Shown: one piece after another, positions 42,179-52,546 of the stretch | How the letters are laid out: every line of letters starts with the position of its first letter | Position numbering within the stretch: the stretch's first letter is position 1 | Assembly: GCA_045616485.1 (NCBI GenBank) | Contig: JAZLGU010000055.1 | Coordinates: 1-64,000 of the forward strand | DNA from: RGIG3528 sp045616485 | GTDB taxonomy: Bacteria; Bacillota; Clostridia; Lachnospirales; Lachnospiraceae | DNA: 64,000 nucleotides | Direction: 5' to 3' | The notes under the pieces: model-generated | Databases searched by the model: none | Told to the model about the DNA's origin: nothing | Seen by the model: the letters and a program-made list of their open reading frames with translations, nothing else | Translations under genes and position numbers: made by a program

Positions 42179-42913
42179 ATGTCAGGTCATTCAAAATTTG
42201 CAAACATTAAGCACAAGAAAGAGAAGAACGATGCAGCAAAGGGTAAGATTTTTACCAAGCTTGGTCGTGAAATCGCAGTAGCAGTTAAGGAGGGCGGTTC
42301 AGCTGATCCTAATAACAATTCCAGACTTAAGGATGTTATTGCAAAGGCAAAGGCTAATAACATGTCCAATGATACCATTGAGCGTTCTATTAAGAAGGCT
42401 GCAGGTGAGGGCGCAGGCGTTAACTACGAATATGTTTCCTACGAAGGATATGGTCCTTCAGGTATTGCCATTATCGTAGAAGGTCTTACAGATAATAAAA
42501 ACAGAACAGCTGCCAATGTTCGTTCTGCTTTTACAAAGGGTAAGGGCAATATCGGTACTCAGGGCTGCGTTAGCTATATGTTTGACAAGAAGGGCCAGAT
42601 TATCATCGATAAAGAAGAGTGTGATATGGCTGCTGACGATCTTATGATGATCGTGCTGGATGCAGGCGCAGAGGATTTTTCTGAGGAAGAGGATTCCTTT
42701 GAGGTTATTACAGCTCCTGAAGATTTCTCCAAGGTAGTTGAGGCTCTTGAAGGCGAGAAGATTAAGATGGCTGAGGCTAATATCACTATGATTCCTCAGA
42801 CATATGGTACTCTTACCAATGAAGAAGATATTAAGTGCATGAACAGAATCCTTGATCTCCTTGATGAGGATGATGATGTTCAGGAAGTATACCACAACTG
42901 GGAAGAGAATTAA
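42179..42913 (+). CDS. yebC: YebC/PmpR-family protein
   Basis: Conserved three-domain protein annotated as transcription regulator; recent work on the family links members to ribosome rescue at proline stretches. The 244-residue protein begins SGHSKFANIKHKKEKNDAAKG, the invariant family start, and contains NNMSNDTIERSIKKAAGEG and YEGYGPSGIAIIVE. AAGGAAGG precedes the ATG. It has its own promoter and is closed by a UUCG-loop terminator, so it is an independent unit placed between argR and recN. Confidence 0.95.
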   Translation: MSGHSKFANIKHKKEKNDAAKGKIFTKLGREIAVAVKEGGSADPNNNSRLKDVIAKAKANNMSNDTIERSIKKAAGEGAGVNYEYVSYEGYGPSGIAIIVEGLTDNKNRTAANVRSAFTKGKGNIGTQGCVSYMFDKKGQIIIDKEECDMAADDLMMIVLDAGAEDFSEEEDSFEVITAPEDFSKVVEALEGEKIKMAEANITMIPQTYGTLTNEEDIKCMNRILDLLDEDDDVQEVYHNWEEN

Positions 42914-42926
42914 TTATGAATTTTAT

Positions 42927-42956
42927 GGGATGGGTTTCGACTCATCCCTTTTTTAT
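42927..42956 (+). terminator. intrinsic terminator after yebC
   Basis: GGGATGGGT (42927-42935) pairs with ACTCATCCC (42940-42948), one G-T pair, enclosing a TTCG tetraloop, followed by six Ts. A textbook terminator. Confidence 0.93.
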
Positions 42957-43032
42957 TTCTATTCCACTTAAGTCTCCACAATATATGCCGATAAATATGA
43001 TGAGGAATAACCACATATAGAGGAGAAGATTC

Positions 43033-46000
43033 ATGCGTAAAAATATAAGTAACATTTTATGCTTTGCCATAGTTATTTGCCTTCTGGCTACCAGCTCAAT
43101 TACGGATTTTTCCATGAGCTATGGCCTTACTACCATCCAGGAGGCAGTATCCGTAGAAAGCACAAAGGACGATGCACCGAAGCGCACTGCCGCCTCGGTT
43201 TTTGCCAGTGTGTTCGGAGCTACAGGCTTTAATAAAGATATTTTCAAATCAAATAATCCATTGTGGGGTAATAAAAATGTACTGGCTGCCGGCGATGGTA
43301 CCATACTTGTGGCACAGGGCTTTGCCGATAATCAGTATGCTTATGCCAACAGTACCAAGGAATTGACACAGTCAGATCTTACCATTGGTATTACCAAGGT
43401 CAATCCCGATGGCTCACCGGCCCCATTCTATTGTGACGGTGTTACTTTTTCCTCATCTAACAGCAATGTAGTCTCTATTGTTGATAATGATACGTCAGAT
43501 CTTACAGGTACCCTGCATAGAGAAGGCCCCGGTACTACAGCTATTACAGCGACTTTCGTAGAGATAGATGAAAATGGTAAAAAGCAGTTTACAGTATTCC
43601 AGTTTAATGTGCATGTAGAGTTTACCCTGCTTAAGACCGGCTCAGAGTGGGTATCCACAGGTCTCGACGCAGCCAATTCCAAAATCCTTGTTCTGGATAC
43701 GGAAAAATGGCCTGTTGGATCTGAGTACCCTCTTGATATTAAATACGTAGATAGAGCCAATATTAATACAGAGGTTATTGACGTTGTAGCTGAAAATCCC
43801 AACTATGATGATCAGGTAGTAAAATACGATAATGGTAAATTGAAAATAGTGGGAGCGGGCTTTACCGAAGTTACGTTATCCACCCAGGATGACAATCCTG
43901 ATACCTGTACATTCAGTGTACTGGTTACTCCTAAGGGCTCCCTTAAGGAAAATAACCCCGGCTATCCTTACAGACAGACAATCAGCGGTCAGGAAGGACG
44001 TATAGAAGGCACTAAATATTTTACCCTTTATACCAACACTGCTCAGGCCAACAATCTTATCTGGAAAGTATATTCAGTGACTCAGGATGGCACAGAAAAG
44101 CTTCTTGGAGTTACTCAGAAAAATGTTTCGGGCACAGATAAGCTGTCCTTTGTAGCTAAGGATGCTTCAGGTAATGTTATTTTGGAGTTTGAGGTATCAG
44201 ATCAGTCCGGCGTAGTACATTTTAGAAATGTTAAGGCAGGTACTTATAAGATACTGGCTCTTTCCAATGACAAATTTGACCTGACCTTTAAGGAAAGCTA
44301 TATTGAGTATGATATTACAGTACTTCTTTCCCTTAAGGATGATCACATCTACATGAATGTAGGTGATGTCTACAGTATGCTGGACAATACCAACATTCCT
44401 GTAGCAGTATTTAAAAACATATATACAGTTACTTCTTCCAATACTGCAGTAGCTGATATTGATACAAATACAGGTATTATCACGGCTTATGCACTGGGAC
44501 GTACATACATTAAGCTTAAGTATAATTCCCAGTCCGGCGCAGCTATTTTTGACGGAGATGACAATAATATACCGGAAGTTACCTATACGATAGATGTTAT
44601 TGATGCTATTTCCATTAATGATTCCAAGATAGGATCAGGTAATTCTCCTGCATTTGAAATGTATGTGGGAGGAGACTTCAGGCTGTATGCCAATGTTACC
44701 AATACTGACTATGATGTATACTGGAAGACTTCGGATCCATCTGTAGCCACTGTTGAAGACTTTGGCTCAGGCTCTGCTATAGTTAAGGCTCTTAAAAAGG
44801 GTAAAGTAACCATTACGGCTTTCCAGATTATTGAGGGCGTAGAAAAAACTGCTACATGTACTATTACCATAAAGGAAAGCATCACCAATGTGAAGCTGGA
44901 TCCCAATCTGGTGGAAGTAGAAGTAGGCGATTATAAGACTATTGTAGCCAGAGTAACAGGAGATGCTTCTGAGCTTAGATGGGTATCTTCAGACAGCTCT
45001 ATTTTCAACTTTGTAGATGGTGTAGACAAGGGAAGCAGTGTTACTATTCAGGCTCTTAAGCCCGGTAAAGCCATGCTTACCTGTATTAATCCTGACAATA
45101 TAGTATGCGGTTACTGTGAAGTAACAGTATTCCAGAATGTTACCGGACTTAATTTGTCAGAGTCCAAGCTTACTCTTAAGGAAAACGCACCGGATTACCA
45201 GCTTTATGCCTATGTACTTCCTGAAAGTGCCAGCGATTCCTCAGTAGTATGGTCTACTACCAATCCGGGAGTCGTTACAGTGGATGAACATGGTAAGCTG
45301 CATGTTGTAGCAGCCGGTGAAGCTGTTATTGTATGTCAGTCAGTGCTGAATCCTGAATTTATCGCATATTGTAATGTAACAGTCCTTAAATCTGTTACCG
45401 GTATAAGCTTTGATAAACATGCCATTGAGCTGTACAAAGGAGAGGATTACAGACTTTCCTATGTCATTCGTCCTACACAGGCATCCAATATTAAAGTCAG
45501 CCTTTCCACCTTCGATGCTTCTGTAGCTACAGCTACAGTTTCCGAGGATTACTCCATTATAGTAAGAGCGGTAGCTGCCGGTACCACCAATATTATGATA
45601 ATGACAGATGATGGAAAGTACTGGGATCTGGTAGAAGTTACCGTAAAGCAGGTGGCAACAGGGGTTAAGATGAACTATACAGATGTAACTATGTCTGTTG
45701 GCGAGTTTTTTGACATGAGTGTTACCCTTACTCCTGCCGATGCTACAGAGCGTTCCCTTACATGGGAGTCTTTGACACCTGAAGTGGCTTCCGTTTCTTC
45801 TACAGGACGTATTACAGGTCTCAAGGCAGGTAATGCCATTATCCTTGTAAAGACTCAGAATGGTCAGATGGCTTACTGTAACGTTACTGTTGTGGAGTCA
45901 GCCATTGCCCTTAGACTGGATCCTCCTATGGCTACCATAGAGCCTGGTGAAACTTTAAAGATTGATCCTATTTTTACACCTGAAGGTACTACCAACAAAA

Positions 46001-47115
46001 CAGTAGTATGGACCAGCTCAGATCCTTCCGTAGCTACAGTAAATGCGGCAGGTATGGTTACAGGTATTAAGGGTGGTGTTACAGTTATTGAATGTAAGAC
46101 TGAGGACGGCGGCTATTCAGCTTTCTGTCTCTTAAAGGTTGAAGAGCCTATAGTAGATATTACGGTTATTCCGGAAGAGTATATACTGGGTATAGGTAAA
46201 TATATTAAGCTTCAGTATGAGATCAGTAACAGCTCTACAGCTTCAAATCTCGAAGTGGAGTGGTACTCTACCAATGAGAAAATAGCTACTGTAGATAAAT
46301 CCGGCAAGGTATTTGGCGTAGGCCTTGGCGAGTGTGACATCGTTATTGAAGCCGTAAATGGCTATGCAAAAGCTATGTGCCATATTCAGGTCGTAAAGGA
46401 AGTTTCCAAGATAAAGCTTAATTATTCCACCATGACTATCCTGGTGGGACATAACTTCACATTAAAATCTACAGTTTATCCTGAAGATGCTACATATAAA
46501 GACGTGACATATGAGGCTTCTGATGATACAATAGTAATGGTAGACAGTGATGGAGTGGTTACCGGACTTAAAGCCGGTACTGCTTGGGTTACTGCCTCTG
46601 CACAGGACAATTCAGGAAAATACGCTAAATGTTACGTTACCGTAATTAATGAGATTCCGGCTACCGGCATTACTTTATCAGACACTGAGCTTATCATGCT
46701 GCCGGGTGAAAAGAAGACAGTTAATGCCACACTTAAGCCTACCAATTCTACAGATGGTATGACATGGATATCCAGCAATGATCAGGTGGCTACGGTTAAT
46801 TCCAATGGTACTATTACTGCAAAAGCAGTAGGTACAGCTACTATTACGGTTATGAGTACATCAGGCAAGACAGCCACCATCAGCGTTACGGTTCTCGGAC
46901 TAAGCCGTACCTATCTGGAGATGAAGGTCTACACTCAGTACAGCAGCTTAGAGGTATTTGGAGCTACAGGTGCTGTTAAGTGGGATGTTGATGATGTGAC
47001 TATCTGCGATGTAAACAATGGTGTTATTACTGCCAGAAAGGTAGGTACCACCAAGATTACAGCTACTTACAACGGGCGTAAGTTGTCCTGCACGATTAAG
47101 GTTGTCGCCAATTAA
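43033..47115 (+). CDS. large secreted protein with multiple BIG2-type Ig-like domains
   Basis: A 1360-residue exported protein. It starts MRKNISNILCFAIVICLLAT, a signal peptide (about residues 1-30), and then consists almost entirely of beta-sandwich repeats. About ten BIG2-like domains of 75-90 residues can be counted from about residue 435 onward, with repeated blocks of the type WxSSDPSVATV, GxVTGLKAGTA and YCNVTVxxS; the first 430 residues look like more divergent copies. No LPXTG, S-layer, choline-binding or C-terminal membrane anchor is visible, so it may be released or held non-covalently. TAGAGGAGAAG precedes the ATG. It interrupts the usual argR-recN neighbourhood. Adhesin or cell-surface structural roles are inferred only from domain type. 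Confidence 0.88.
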   Translation: MRKNISNILCFAIVICLLATSSITDFSMSYGLTTIQEAVSVESTKDDAPKRTAASVFASVFGATGFNKDIFKSNNPLWGNKNVLAAGDGTILVAQGFADNQYAYANSTKELTQSDLTIGITKVNPDGSPAPFYCDGVTFSSSNSNVVSIVDNDTSDLTGTLHREGPGTTAITATFVEIDENGKKQFTVFQFNVHVEFTLLKTGSEWVSTGLDAANSKILVLDTEKWPVGSEYPLDIKYVDRANINTEVIDVVAENPNYDDQVVKYDNGKLKIVGAGFTEVTLSTQDDNPDTCTFSVLVTPKGSLKENNPGYPYRQTISGQEGRIEGTKYFTLYTNTAQANNLIWKVYSVTQDGTEKLLGVTQKNVSGTDKLSFVAKDASGNVILEFEVSDQSGVVHFRNVKAGTYKILALSNDKFDLTFKESYIEYDITVLLSLKDDHIYMNVGDVYSMLDNTNIPVAVFKNIYTVTSSNTAVADIDTNTGIITAYALGRTYIKLKYNSQSGAAIFDGDDNNIPEVTYTIDVIDAISINDSKIGSGNSPAFEMYVGGDFRLYANVTNTDYDVYWKTSDPSVATVEDFGSGSAIVKALKKGKVTITAFQIIEGVEKTATCTITIKESITNVKLDPNLVEVEVGDYKTIVARVTGDASELRWVSSDSSIFNFVDGVDKGSSVTIQALKPGKAMLTCINPDNIVCGYCEVTVFQNVTGLNLSESKLTLKENAPDYQLYAYVLPESASDSSVVWSTTNPGVVTVDEHGKLHVVAAGEAVIVCQSVLNPEFIAYCNVTVLKSVTGISFDKHAIELYKGEDYRLSYVIRPTQASNIKVSLSTFDASVATATVSEDYSIIVRAVAAGTTNIMIMTDDGKYWDLVEVTVKQVATGVKMNYTDVTMSVGEFFDMSVTLTPADATERSLTWESLTPEVASVSSTGRITGLKAGNAIILVKTQNGQMAYCNVTVVESAIALRLDPPMATIEPGETLKIDPIFTPEGTTNKTVVWTSSDPSVATVNAAGMVTGIKGGVTVIECKTEDGGYSAFCLLKVEEPIVDITVIPEEYILGIGKYIKLQYEISNSSTASNLEVEWYSTNEKIATVDKSGKVFGVGLGECDIVIEAVNGYAKAMCHIQVVKEVSKIKLNYSTMTILVGHNFTLKSTVYPEDATYKDVTYEASDDTIVMVDSDGVVTGLKAGTAWVTASAQDNSGKYAKCYVTVINEIPATGITLSDTELIMLPGEKKTVNATLKPTNSTDGMTWISSNDQVATVNSNGTITAKAVGTATITVMSTSGKTATISVTVLGLSRTYLEMKVYTQYSSLEVFGATGAVKWDVDDVTICDVNNGVITARKVGTTKITATYNGRKLSCTIKVVAN

Positions 47116-47132
47116 CCTTAGGAGGACCAACA

Positions 47133-48824
47133 TTGTTTAAAAGGCTTTATGTAAAAAATTACGCCATCATTGATGAAACAGAGGTAATTTTTAAAGACAA
47201 ACTTAATATCCTCACCGGTGAGACCGGTGCAGGAAAATCAATATTAATCGGCTCCGTTAATGCTGCGCTTGGTGGTAAAGTCACCAAAGACGTAATCAGA
47301 CACGGGGCTGATTATGCTGTCATAGAGATTACTTTTGACAAGCTTTCCCAGCGTATAAAAGATGCCCTGGCAGAAGATGACATATATACAGATGATGGCG
47401 AGCTTATACTTTCCAGAAAAATAACCGGCCAGGGCAAAAATACCTGCAAGATTAATGGGGAGACTGTATCCCAGGCTACCTTGAAAAGCGTAGCCGGCAG
47501 GCTTTTGGATATCCATGGCCAGCATGAGCATCATTCACTTTTATCGCCGGACTCTCATATGCACTATGTTGACAAGTTTGCAGGATATGAACTGTCTGTA
47601 AAGCTGGATGAGCTGGCAGAGGCTTATGCCCGGTGGAAAAAAGAAAAGCAGGCGCTAAAAGAGGCAGAAAGCCTTTCTTCCGGACCGGAAGGAGACGCAG
47701 GCTATTTAGAGTACGTAGTTAATGAAATCAGTGCTGCAGAGCTTAAAGATGATGAAGATATAAATCTGGAAGAGGAATTCAGGACTTTGTCCAATTCCAA
47801 GCTGCTTATAGATTCCTTAAGTGCAGCAGTTTCCTTCGTGACAGAAGGCGATGAAGCTGCAGAAAGCCTGCTTTCCCAGGCGTTAAGGTCTATGAAAAAG
47901 GCAGCAGATGTAGATGCCAAAATAAGCGATATGCAGGAGGGGCTTGTTACAGCCCTGGACCTTATTTCCGATTTTTCCAGAGAGGCTTCAGACTACATAG
48001 AGGACCTTTCAGGATCAGAGGAGCGATTTCACTTTGTTTCAGAGAGACTGGATTTAATTAATACTCTTAAGAAAAAATATGTAGGGGTTAATGGATCCAT
48101 AAAAGAGCTTAATGATTTTTGTTTTTCCTGTCAGGAAAAGCTGTTAAAGATATCTGACCTGGAAGGCTATATCGAAAAGCTTAAAGTAGAGGTGGAGAAG
48201 GCTCAAAAGACCTGCCTTAAGCTGTGCGCAGATATTAGTCAGCTTAGAGAAAAGGCCTGCAGGGAGCTGAGCGAAAGGGTACAGGCTTCTCTTTTGGATC
48301 TGAACTTTTTACAGGTTACCTTTATGGCTGTTCAGAAGGAAAAGCCTTTTGATGCCACCGGAGCTGATGAGATAGAATTTATGATATCCCTGAATCCCGG
48401 AGAGCCCCTTAAGCCCCTTACCAAAATCGCATCCGGCGGTGAGCTTTCCCGTATCATGCTGGGCCTTAAGAGCGTACTGGCTGACAAGGACGAGATCCCT
48501 ACTTTGATTTTTGATGAGATTGATACAGGTATTTCAGGTCGCACTGCTCAAAAGGTATCTGAACATCTGGGCAGGCTGGGACAGGATCATCAGGTTATAT
48601 GTATCACCCATCTGGCTCAGATAGCAGCTATGGCTGACAGTCATTATCTCATTGAAAAAACAGGAAACGAAAATAAGGTTTCCACTGAGATCAGAGAGCT
48701 GGTTGACAGAGAACGTACTCTGGAGATTGCCAGAATTCTTTCAGGTGCTGAGGTGACTGAAAGTGTAATAAACAGCGCAGAGGAAATGATTACCTTGGCG
48801 CAAAAGATAAAGACAGAGGCGTAA
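47133..48824 (+). CDS. recN: DNA repair protein RecN
   Basis: SMC-like ATPase that acts at double-strand breaks. The 563-residue protein starts at TTG (TTAGGAGGACC upstream) and has Walker A LTGETGAGKSILIGSV near residue 28, a long coiled-coil middle (about 150-370), and the C-terminal ABC signature IASGGELSRIMLGLK with Walker B LIFDEIDTGISG. It lies 17 bases after the Ig-like protein gene and 5 bases before glgA. The usual downstream neighbours spoIVB and spo0A are absent. Confidence 0.95.
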   Translation: MFKRLYVKNYAIIDETEVIFKDKLNILTGETGAGKSILIGSVNAALGGKVTKDVIRHGADYAVIEITFDKLSQRIKDALAEDDIYTDDGELILSRKITGQGKNTCKINGETVSQATLKSVAGRLLDIHGQHEHHSLLSPDSHMHYVDKFAGYELSVKLDELAEAYARWKKEKQALKEAESLSSGPEGDAGYLEYVVNEISAAELKDDEDINLEEEFRTLSNSKLLIDSLSAAVSFVTEGDEAAESLLSQALRSMKKAADVDAKISDMQEGLVTALDLISDFSREASDYIEDLSGSEERFHFVSERLDLINTLKKKYVGVNGSIKELNDFCFSCQEKLLKISDLEGYIEKLKVEVEKAQKTCLKLCADISQLREKACRELSERVQASLLDLNFLQVTFMAVQKEKPFDATGADEIEFMISLNPGEPLKPLTKIASGGELSRIMLGLKSVLADKDEIPTLIFDEIDTGISGRTAQKVSEHLGRLGQDHQVICITHLAQIAAMADSHYLIEKTGNENKVSTEIRELVDRERTLEIARILSGAEVTESVINSAEEMITLAQKIKTEA

Positions 48825-48829
48825 TTTTT

Positions 48830-50269
48830 ATGAAGAATATCCTTTTTGTAGCATCAGAATGTGTACCATTTATTAAAACCGGCGGATTGGCAGATGTTGT
48901 AGGCGAATTACCAAAGTATATTGACAAGGAACAATTCGACTGCAGAGTTATTTTACCTAATTATAAGGCTATTCCTGAAAAATATAAAAAGGATATGACC
49001 TTTATCACCAGCTTTTATATGGAGCTTAGCTGGAGACAGCAGTATGTAGGCGTAATGCAGTATATTAAAGATGGCATTACATTTTATCTCATTGACAACG
49101 AGTACTATTTTAACGGTGATAAGCCTTATGGGAATATCTATGAAGATATTGAGAAGTTTGCATTTTTCAACCGTGCAGTTTTGTCAGCGCTGCCCCTTTT
49201 GAATTTCAGACCTGACATTATTCACTGTAATGACTGGCAGACAGGACTTTTACCTGTATACTTAAAGGATTCTTTTGCAGGCGGCGAGTTCTACAGAGGT
49301 ATTAAGACTGTCATGACTATTCATAATCTTAAATTCCAGGGTATCTGGGACAAGAAGACTGTTATGGATATTACAGGACTTTCACCTTATTATTTTACCA
49401 ATGACAAGCTGGAAGCTTATGGCGATGCCAATTATCTGAAGGGTGGTATTGTCTATGCTGATAAAGTAACTACGGTTTCTGAAAGCTATGCTGAAGAAAT
49501 TAAAATGCCTTACTATGGTGAGGGACTTGATGGCCTTATGAGAGCCAGAAGTAATTCACTTTCAGGTATTGTAAACGGTATAGATTATAACGAATACAAT
49601 CCTGCTAATGATGAATACATAATTAAAAACTACACTGTTGATACCTTCCGTAAAGATAAGTCCAAGAACAAAATAGCTCTTCAGAAAGAGCTGGGCATGG
49701 AAGTAAATGAAAAGAAGTTTATGGTAGGCATTGTATCCAGACTTACGGATCAAAAGGGCTTGGATCTTATAGAATGCGTTATTGAACAGATATGTGCAGA
49801 GAATCTTCAGCTGGTTATTCTGGGTACAGGAGATCCTAAGTACGAAAATCTTTTCCGCCACTATGAGTGGAAGTATAAAGACAGGGTATCTGCTTCCATA
49901 TGCTATAGCAATGAAAGAGCCCACAGGATTTATGCAAGCTGCGACGCTTTTCTTATGCCATCCTTATTCGAGCCATGTGGACTTTCCCAGATTATGTCCA
50001 TGCGGTATGGTACAGTACCTATTGTACGAGAGACCGGCGGACTTAGGGATACTGTCGAGCCATACAACGAGTACGAAAATAAGGGTACAGGCTTCTCTTT
50101 TGCCAATTATAATGCGCATGAGATGCTGAATGCCATAAGATACGCTCTGCAGGTATACTATAACAAAAAAAGAGCATGGAACTGTATTGCTGAACGTGGC
50201 ATGAGAAAGGACTTTTCCTGGACTGCCAGTGCCGGGGCATACCAGGAGCTTTATCTTTCCATGTTATAA
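48830..50269 (+). CDS. glgA: glycogen synthase (ADP-glucose type)
   Basis: GT5-family glycosyltransferase that extends glycogen from ADP-glucose. The 479-residue GT-B protein has the N-terminal KTGGLADVVGELP (from K16), the mid-protein HNLKFQGIWD and the C-terminal donor-site block FEPCGLSQIMSMRYGTVPI. It starts 5 bases after recN, with a weak ribosome binding site, and is followed by priA 17 bases later. ADP-glucose pyrophosphorylase genes (glgC/glgD) are not in the window, so glycogen genes are dispersed in this genome. Confidence 0.95.
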   Translation: MKNILFVASECVPFIKTGGLADVVGELPKYIDKEQFDCRVILPNYKAIPEKYKKDMTFITSFYMELSWRQQYVGVMQYIKDGITFYLIDNEYYFNGDKPYGNIYEDIEKFAFFNRAVLSALPLLNFRPDIIHCNDWQTGLLPVYLKDSFAGGEFYRGIKTVMTIHNLKFQGIWDKKTVMDITGLSPYYFTNDKLEAYGDANYLKGGIVYADKVTTVSESYAEEIKMPYYGEGLDGLMRARSNSLSGIVNGIDYNEYNPANDEYIIKNYTVDTFRKDKSKNKIALQKELGMEVNEKKFMVGIVSRLTDQKGLDLIECVIEQICAENLQLVILGTGDPKYENLFRHYEWKYKDRVSASICYSNERAHRIYASCDAFLMPSLFEPCGLSQIMSMRYGTVPIVRETGGLRDTVEPYNEYENKGTGFSFANYNAHEMLNAIRYALQVYYNKKRAWNCIAERGMRKDFSWTASAGAYQELYLSML

Positions 50270-50286
50270 AAGCAAGGCAGGATCAG

Positions 50287-52524
50287 ATGGTTTTTGCAGA
50301 CATTATCGTGGATATTTCCCACGAAAACATCGACAAAGCATTTCAATATATTATACCGCCTGAGCTGGTATCTCAGGTGAAGGTGGGAGATCGGGTAGAT
50401 ATTCCTTTTGGCAATCGCAAGGATATGACAGGATACATAGTCGGTTTTTCACAAAAGCCTCAGATAGATGAAAGCAGGCTCAAGCCTATATGGGGACTAT
50501 CTTCCAAGGCGGTGGCCCTTGAAGGCAGAAGTATAATGCTGGCAGAGTGGATCAGGGCTCATTTCGGTGGGACTATGAACGAATGCCTAAAGACAGTACT
50601 TCCGGTGAAAAAGACTGTCAGGCCTGTAGTGAAGAAAGAAGTTGTAGCAGCAGTGGACAAAGATGCTATTAATGCGGCTGCTATGGAGGCGGCAAAAAAG
50701 AAGCATGTTGCCAAGGAACGACTGCTGAATGCTTTATTATCAGGGCAGCCTATAGACTACAGCCTCATCAAGGATAAGCTTAATATTTCTCCTCAGACCT
50801 TGACATCCTTGGAAAAAGCAGGCATTATAAAGATTATTTCTACCAGAATGGATAGGGGAGCTGTTTTTTCTGAATATGAGAAAAAACAAAAGCCTGTTCT
50901 GAATGAAGAACAGCAGCAGGCAGTCCGGACTTTTACAGAAGATTACGACGCAGGAAAAAGAGGTACTTACCTTTTACATGGCGTAACAGGAAGCGGCAAA
51001 ACAGAAGTTTATCTGGAAATGATAGAGTATGTGGTAGCTCAGGGGAAGCAGGCTATTGTTCTGATACCTGAGATATCCCTGACATTTCAGACTATAAGAA
51101 GATTTACTGAAAGATTCGGTGACAGGGTAGCCTATTTTAATTCAAGATTATCTGCCGGAGAACGTTTTGACCAGTACATGAAAGCAAAAGAGGGCGATAT
51201 AGATATTATTATTGGCCCTCGTTCGGCTTTGTTTACTCCTTTTAAGAATCCCGGTATTATTATCATCGACGAAGAGCATGAAGGCTCTTACAAGTCAGAA
51301 GGGGCACCTAAGTATCATGCCAGGGAAGTAGCCATAGAGCTGGCTGGGATGACAGAGGCTTCTGTGGTTTTGGGCAGTGCCACACCATCTGTGGAAAGCT
51401 ATAAAAGGGCAAAAGATGGTACTTACACCCTGCTTACCATGAAGAAAAGAGCCAAGGAAGCATCTCTTCCTACAGTATCGGTAGTAGATATGAGGGAAGA
51501 GCTTAAGAAGAAAAACAGGACCATTTTTTCGACGGAGCTGGCAAGCCTTATGGCTGACAGACTTGCCAAAAATCAGCAGATAATGTTATTCTTAAACAGA
51601 AGGGGCTATTCAGGCTTTGTTTCCTGCAGAGCCTGCGGAGAAGCTATAAAATGCCCTCACTGTGAGGTGACCCTTACTGAGCATTATGATGGTAAAATGC
51701 GCTGTCACTATTGTGGCTATACCATTATAAAGCCCAGGACCTGTCCGAAGTGCCAGTCTACATATATAGGCGCCTTTGGAACAGGCACTCAGAAAATAGA
51801 AGAAGGGGTGCATAAGCTTTTCCCTGAGGCAAAGGTGCTTCGTATGGATGCAGATACTACCAGGGAAAAGGATAGCTATGACAAGATACTTTCAGCTTTT
51901 CAGGACAGGGAGGCCGATATCCTTATTGGTACCCAGATGATTGTAAAGGGCCACGATTTTCCGGGAGTGACTCTTATGGGAGTCCTGGCTGCGGATCTTT
52001 CTCTGTTTGCATCAGACTACAGAGCTCCTGAAAAGACCTTTCAGCTTTTGGCTCAGGCCGCAGGAAGAGCAGGCAGAGACAAGCTGCCGGGGAATGTAGT
52101 TATCCAGACATATCAGCCTGAGCACTATGCAGTAATAAATGCAGCTGCCCAGGATTATGAAAGTTTTTATAATCAGGAAATAGGCTTTAGAAGACTTATG
52201 AAATATCCTCCGGAAGGACACATTATTTCAGTGCTTTTTGAAGGCAAGTCTGAAGACAGATGCAGAAAAGCCTGCACCGATCTGGCAGCAGAGCTTATGT
52301 TATTGATTAAAGAAAGGCAGGAAGAGAGAGGTCTTACTGTCCTTGGGCCTTCGCCTGCAGGAATATCAAAGATAAATGATGTATACAGATGCGTCATTTA
52401 CTATAAACACAAAAATGAAGAAGTGCTGCAAAAAATTTCCAGGGACTTTTTCGAAAAAAGAGAAACACTTTTAAAAACAGGCGTTCAGATTACAGTTGAT
52501 ATGGACCCTATGAATGTTTACTAA
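50287..52524 (+). CDS. priA: primosomal replication restart helicase PriA
   Basis: 3'-5' DNA helicase that reloads the replisome at repaired forks. The 745-residue protein has the N-terminal DNA-binding domain, Walker A GVTGSGKTEVY (K238), DEEH motif in IIDEEHEGSYKSEGAPKYHA and a zinc-binding cysteine cluster (CRACGEAIKCPHC, CHYCG, CPKC). The final VLAADLSLFASDYRAPEKTF and QAAGRAGR blocks are helicase motifs V/VI. It overlaps the def ORF region only by non-coding codons. It starts the priA-def-fmt-rsmB-rlmN cluster. Confidence 0.95.
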   Translation: MVFADIIVDISHENIDKAFQYIIPPELVSQVKVGDRVDIPFGNRKDMTGYIVGFSQKPQIDESRLKPIWGLSSKAVALEGRSIMLAEWIRAHFGGTMNECLKTVLPVKKTVRPVVKKEVVAAVDKDAINAAAMEAAKKKHVAKERLLNALLSGQPIDYSLIKDKLNISPQTLTSLEKAGIIKIISTRMDRGAVFSEYEKKQKPVLNEEQQQAVRTFTEDYDAGKRGTYLLHGVTGSGKTEVYLEMIEYVVAQGKQAIVLIPEISLTFQTIRRFTERFGDRVAYFNSRLSAGERFDQYMKAKEGDIDIIIGPRSALFTPFKNPGIIIIDEEHEGSYKSEGAPKYHAREVAIELAGMTEASVVLGSATPSVESYKRAKDGTYTLLTMKKRAKEASLPTVSVVDMREELKKKNRTIFSTELASLMADRLAKNQQIMLFLNRRGYSGFVSCRACGEAIKCPHCEVTLTEHYDGKMRCHYCGYTIIKPRTCPKCQSTYIGAFGTGTQKIEEGVHKLFPEAKVLRMDADTTREKDSYDKILSAFQDREADILIGTQMIVKGHDFPGVTLMGVLAADLSLFASDYRAPEKTFQLLAQAAGRAGRDKLPGNVVIQTYQPEHYAVINAAAQDYESFYNQEIGFRRLMKYPPEGHIISVLFEGKSEDRCRKACTDLAAELMLLIKERQEERGLTVLGPSPAGISKINDVYRCVIYYKHKNEEVLQKISRDFFEKRETLLKTGVQITVDMDPMNVY

Positions 52525-52546
52525 AAAGTATATCGAGGTAATGATT

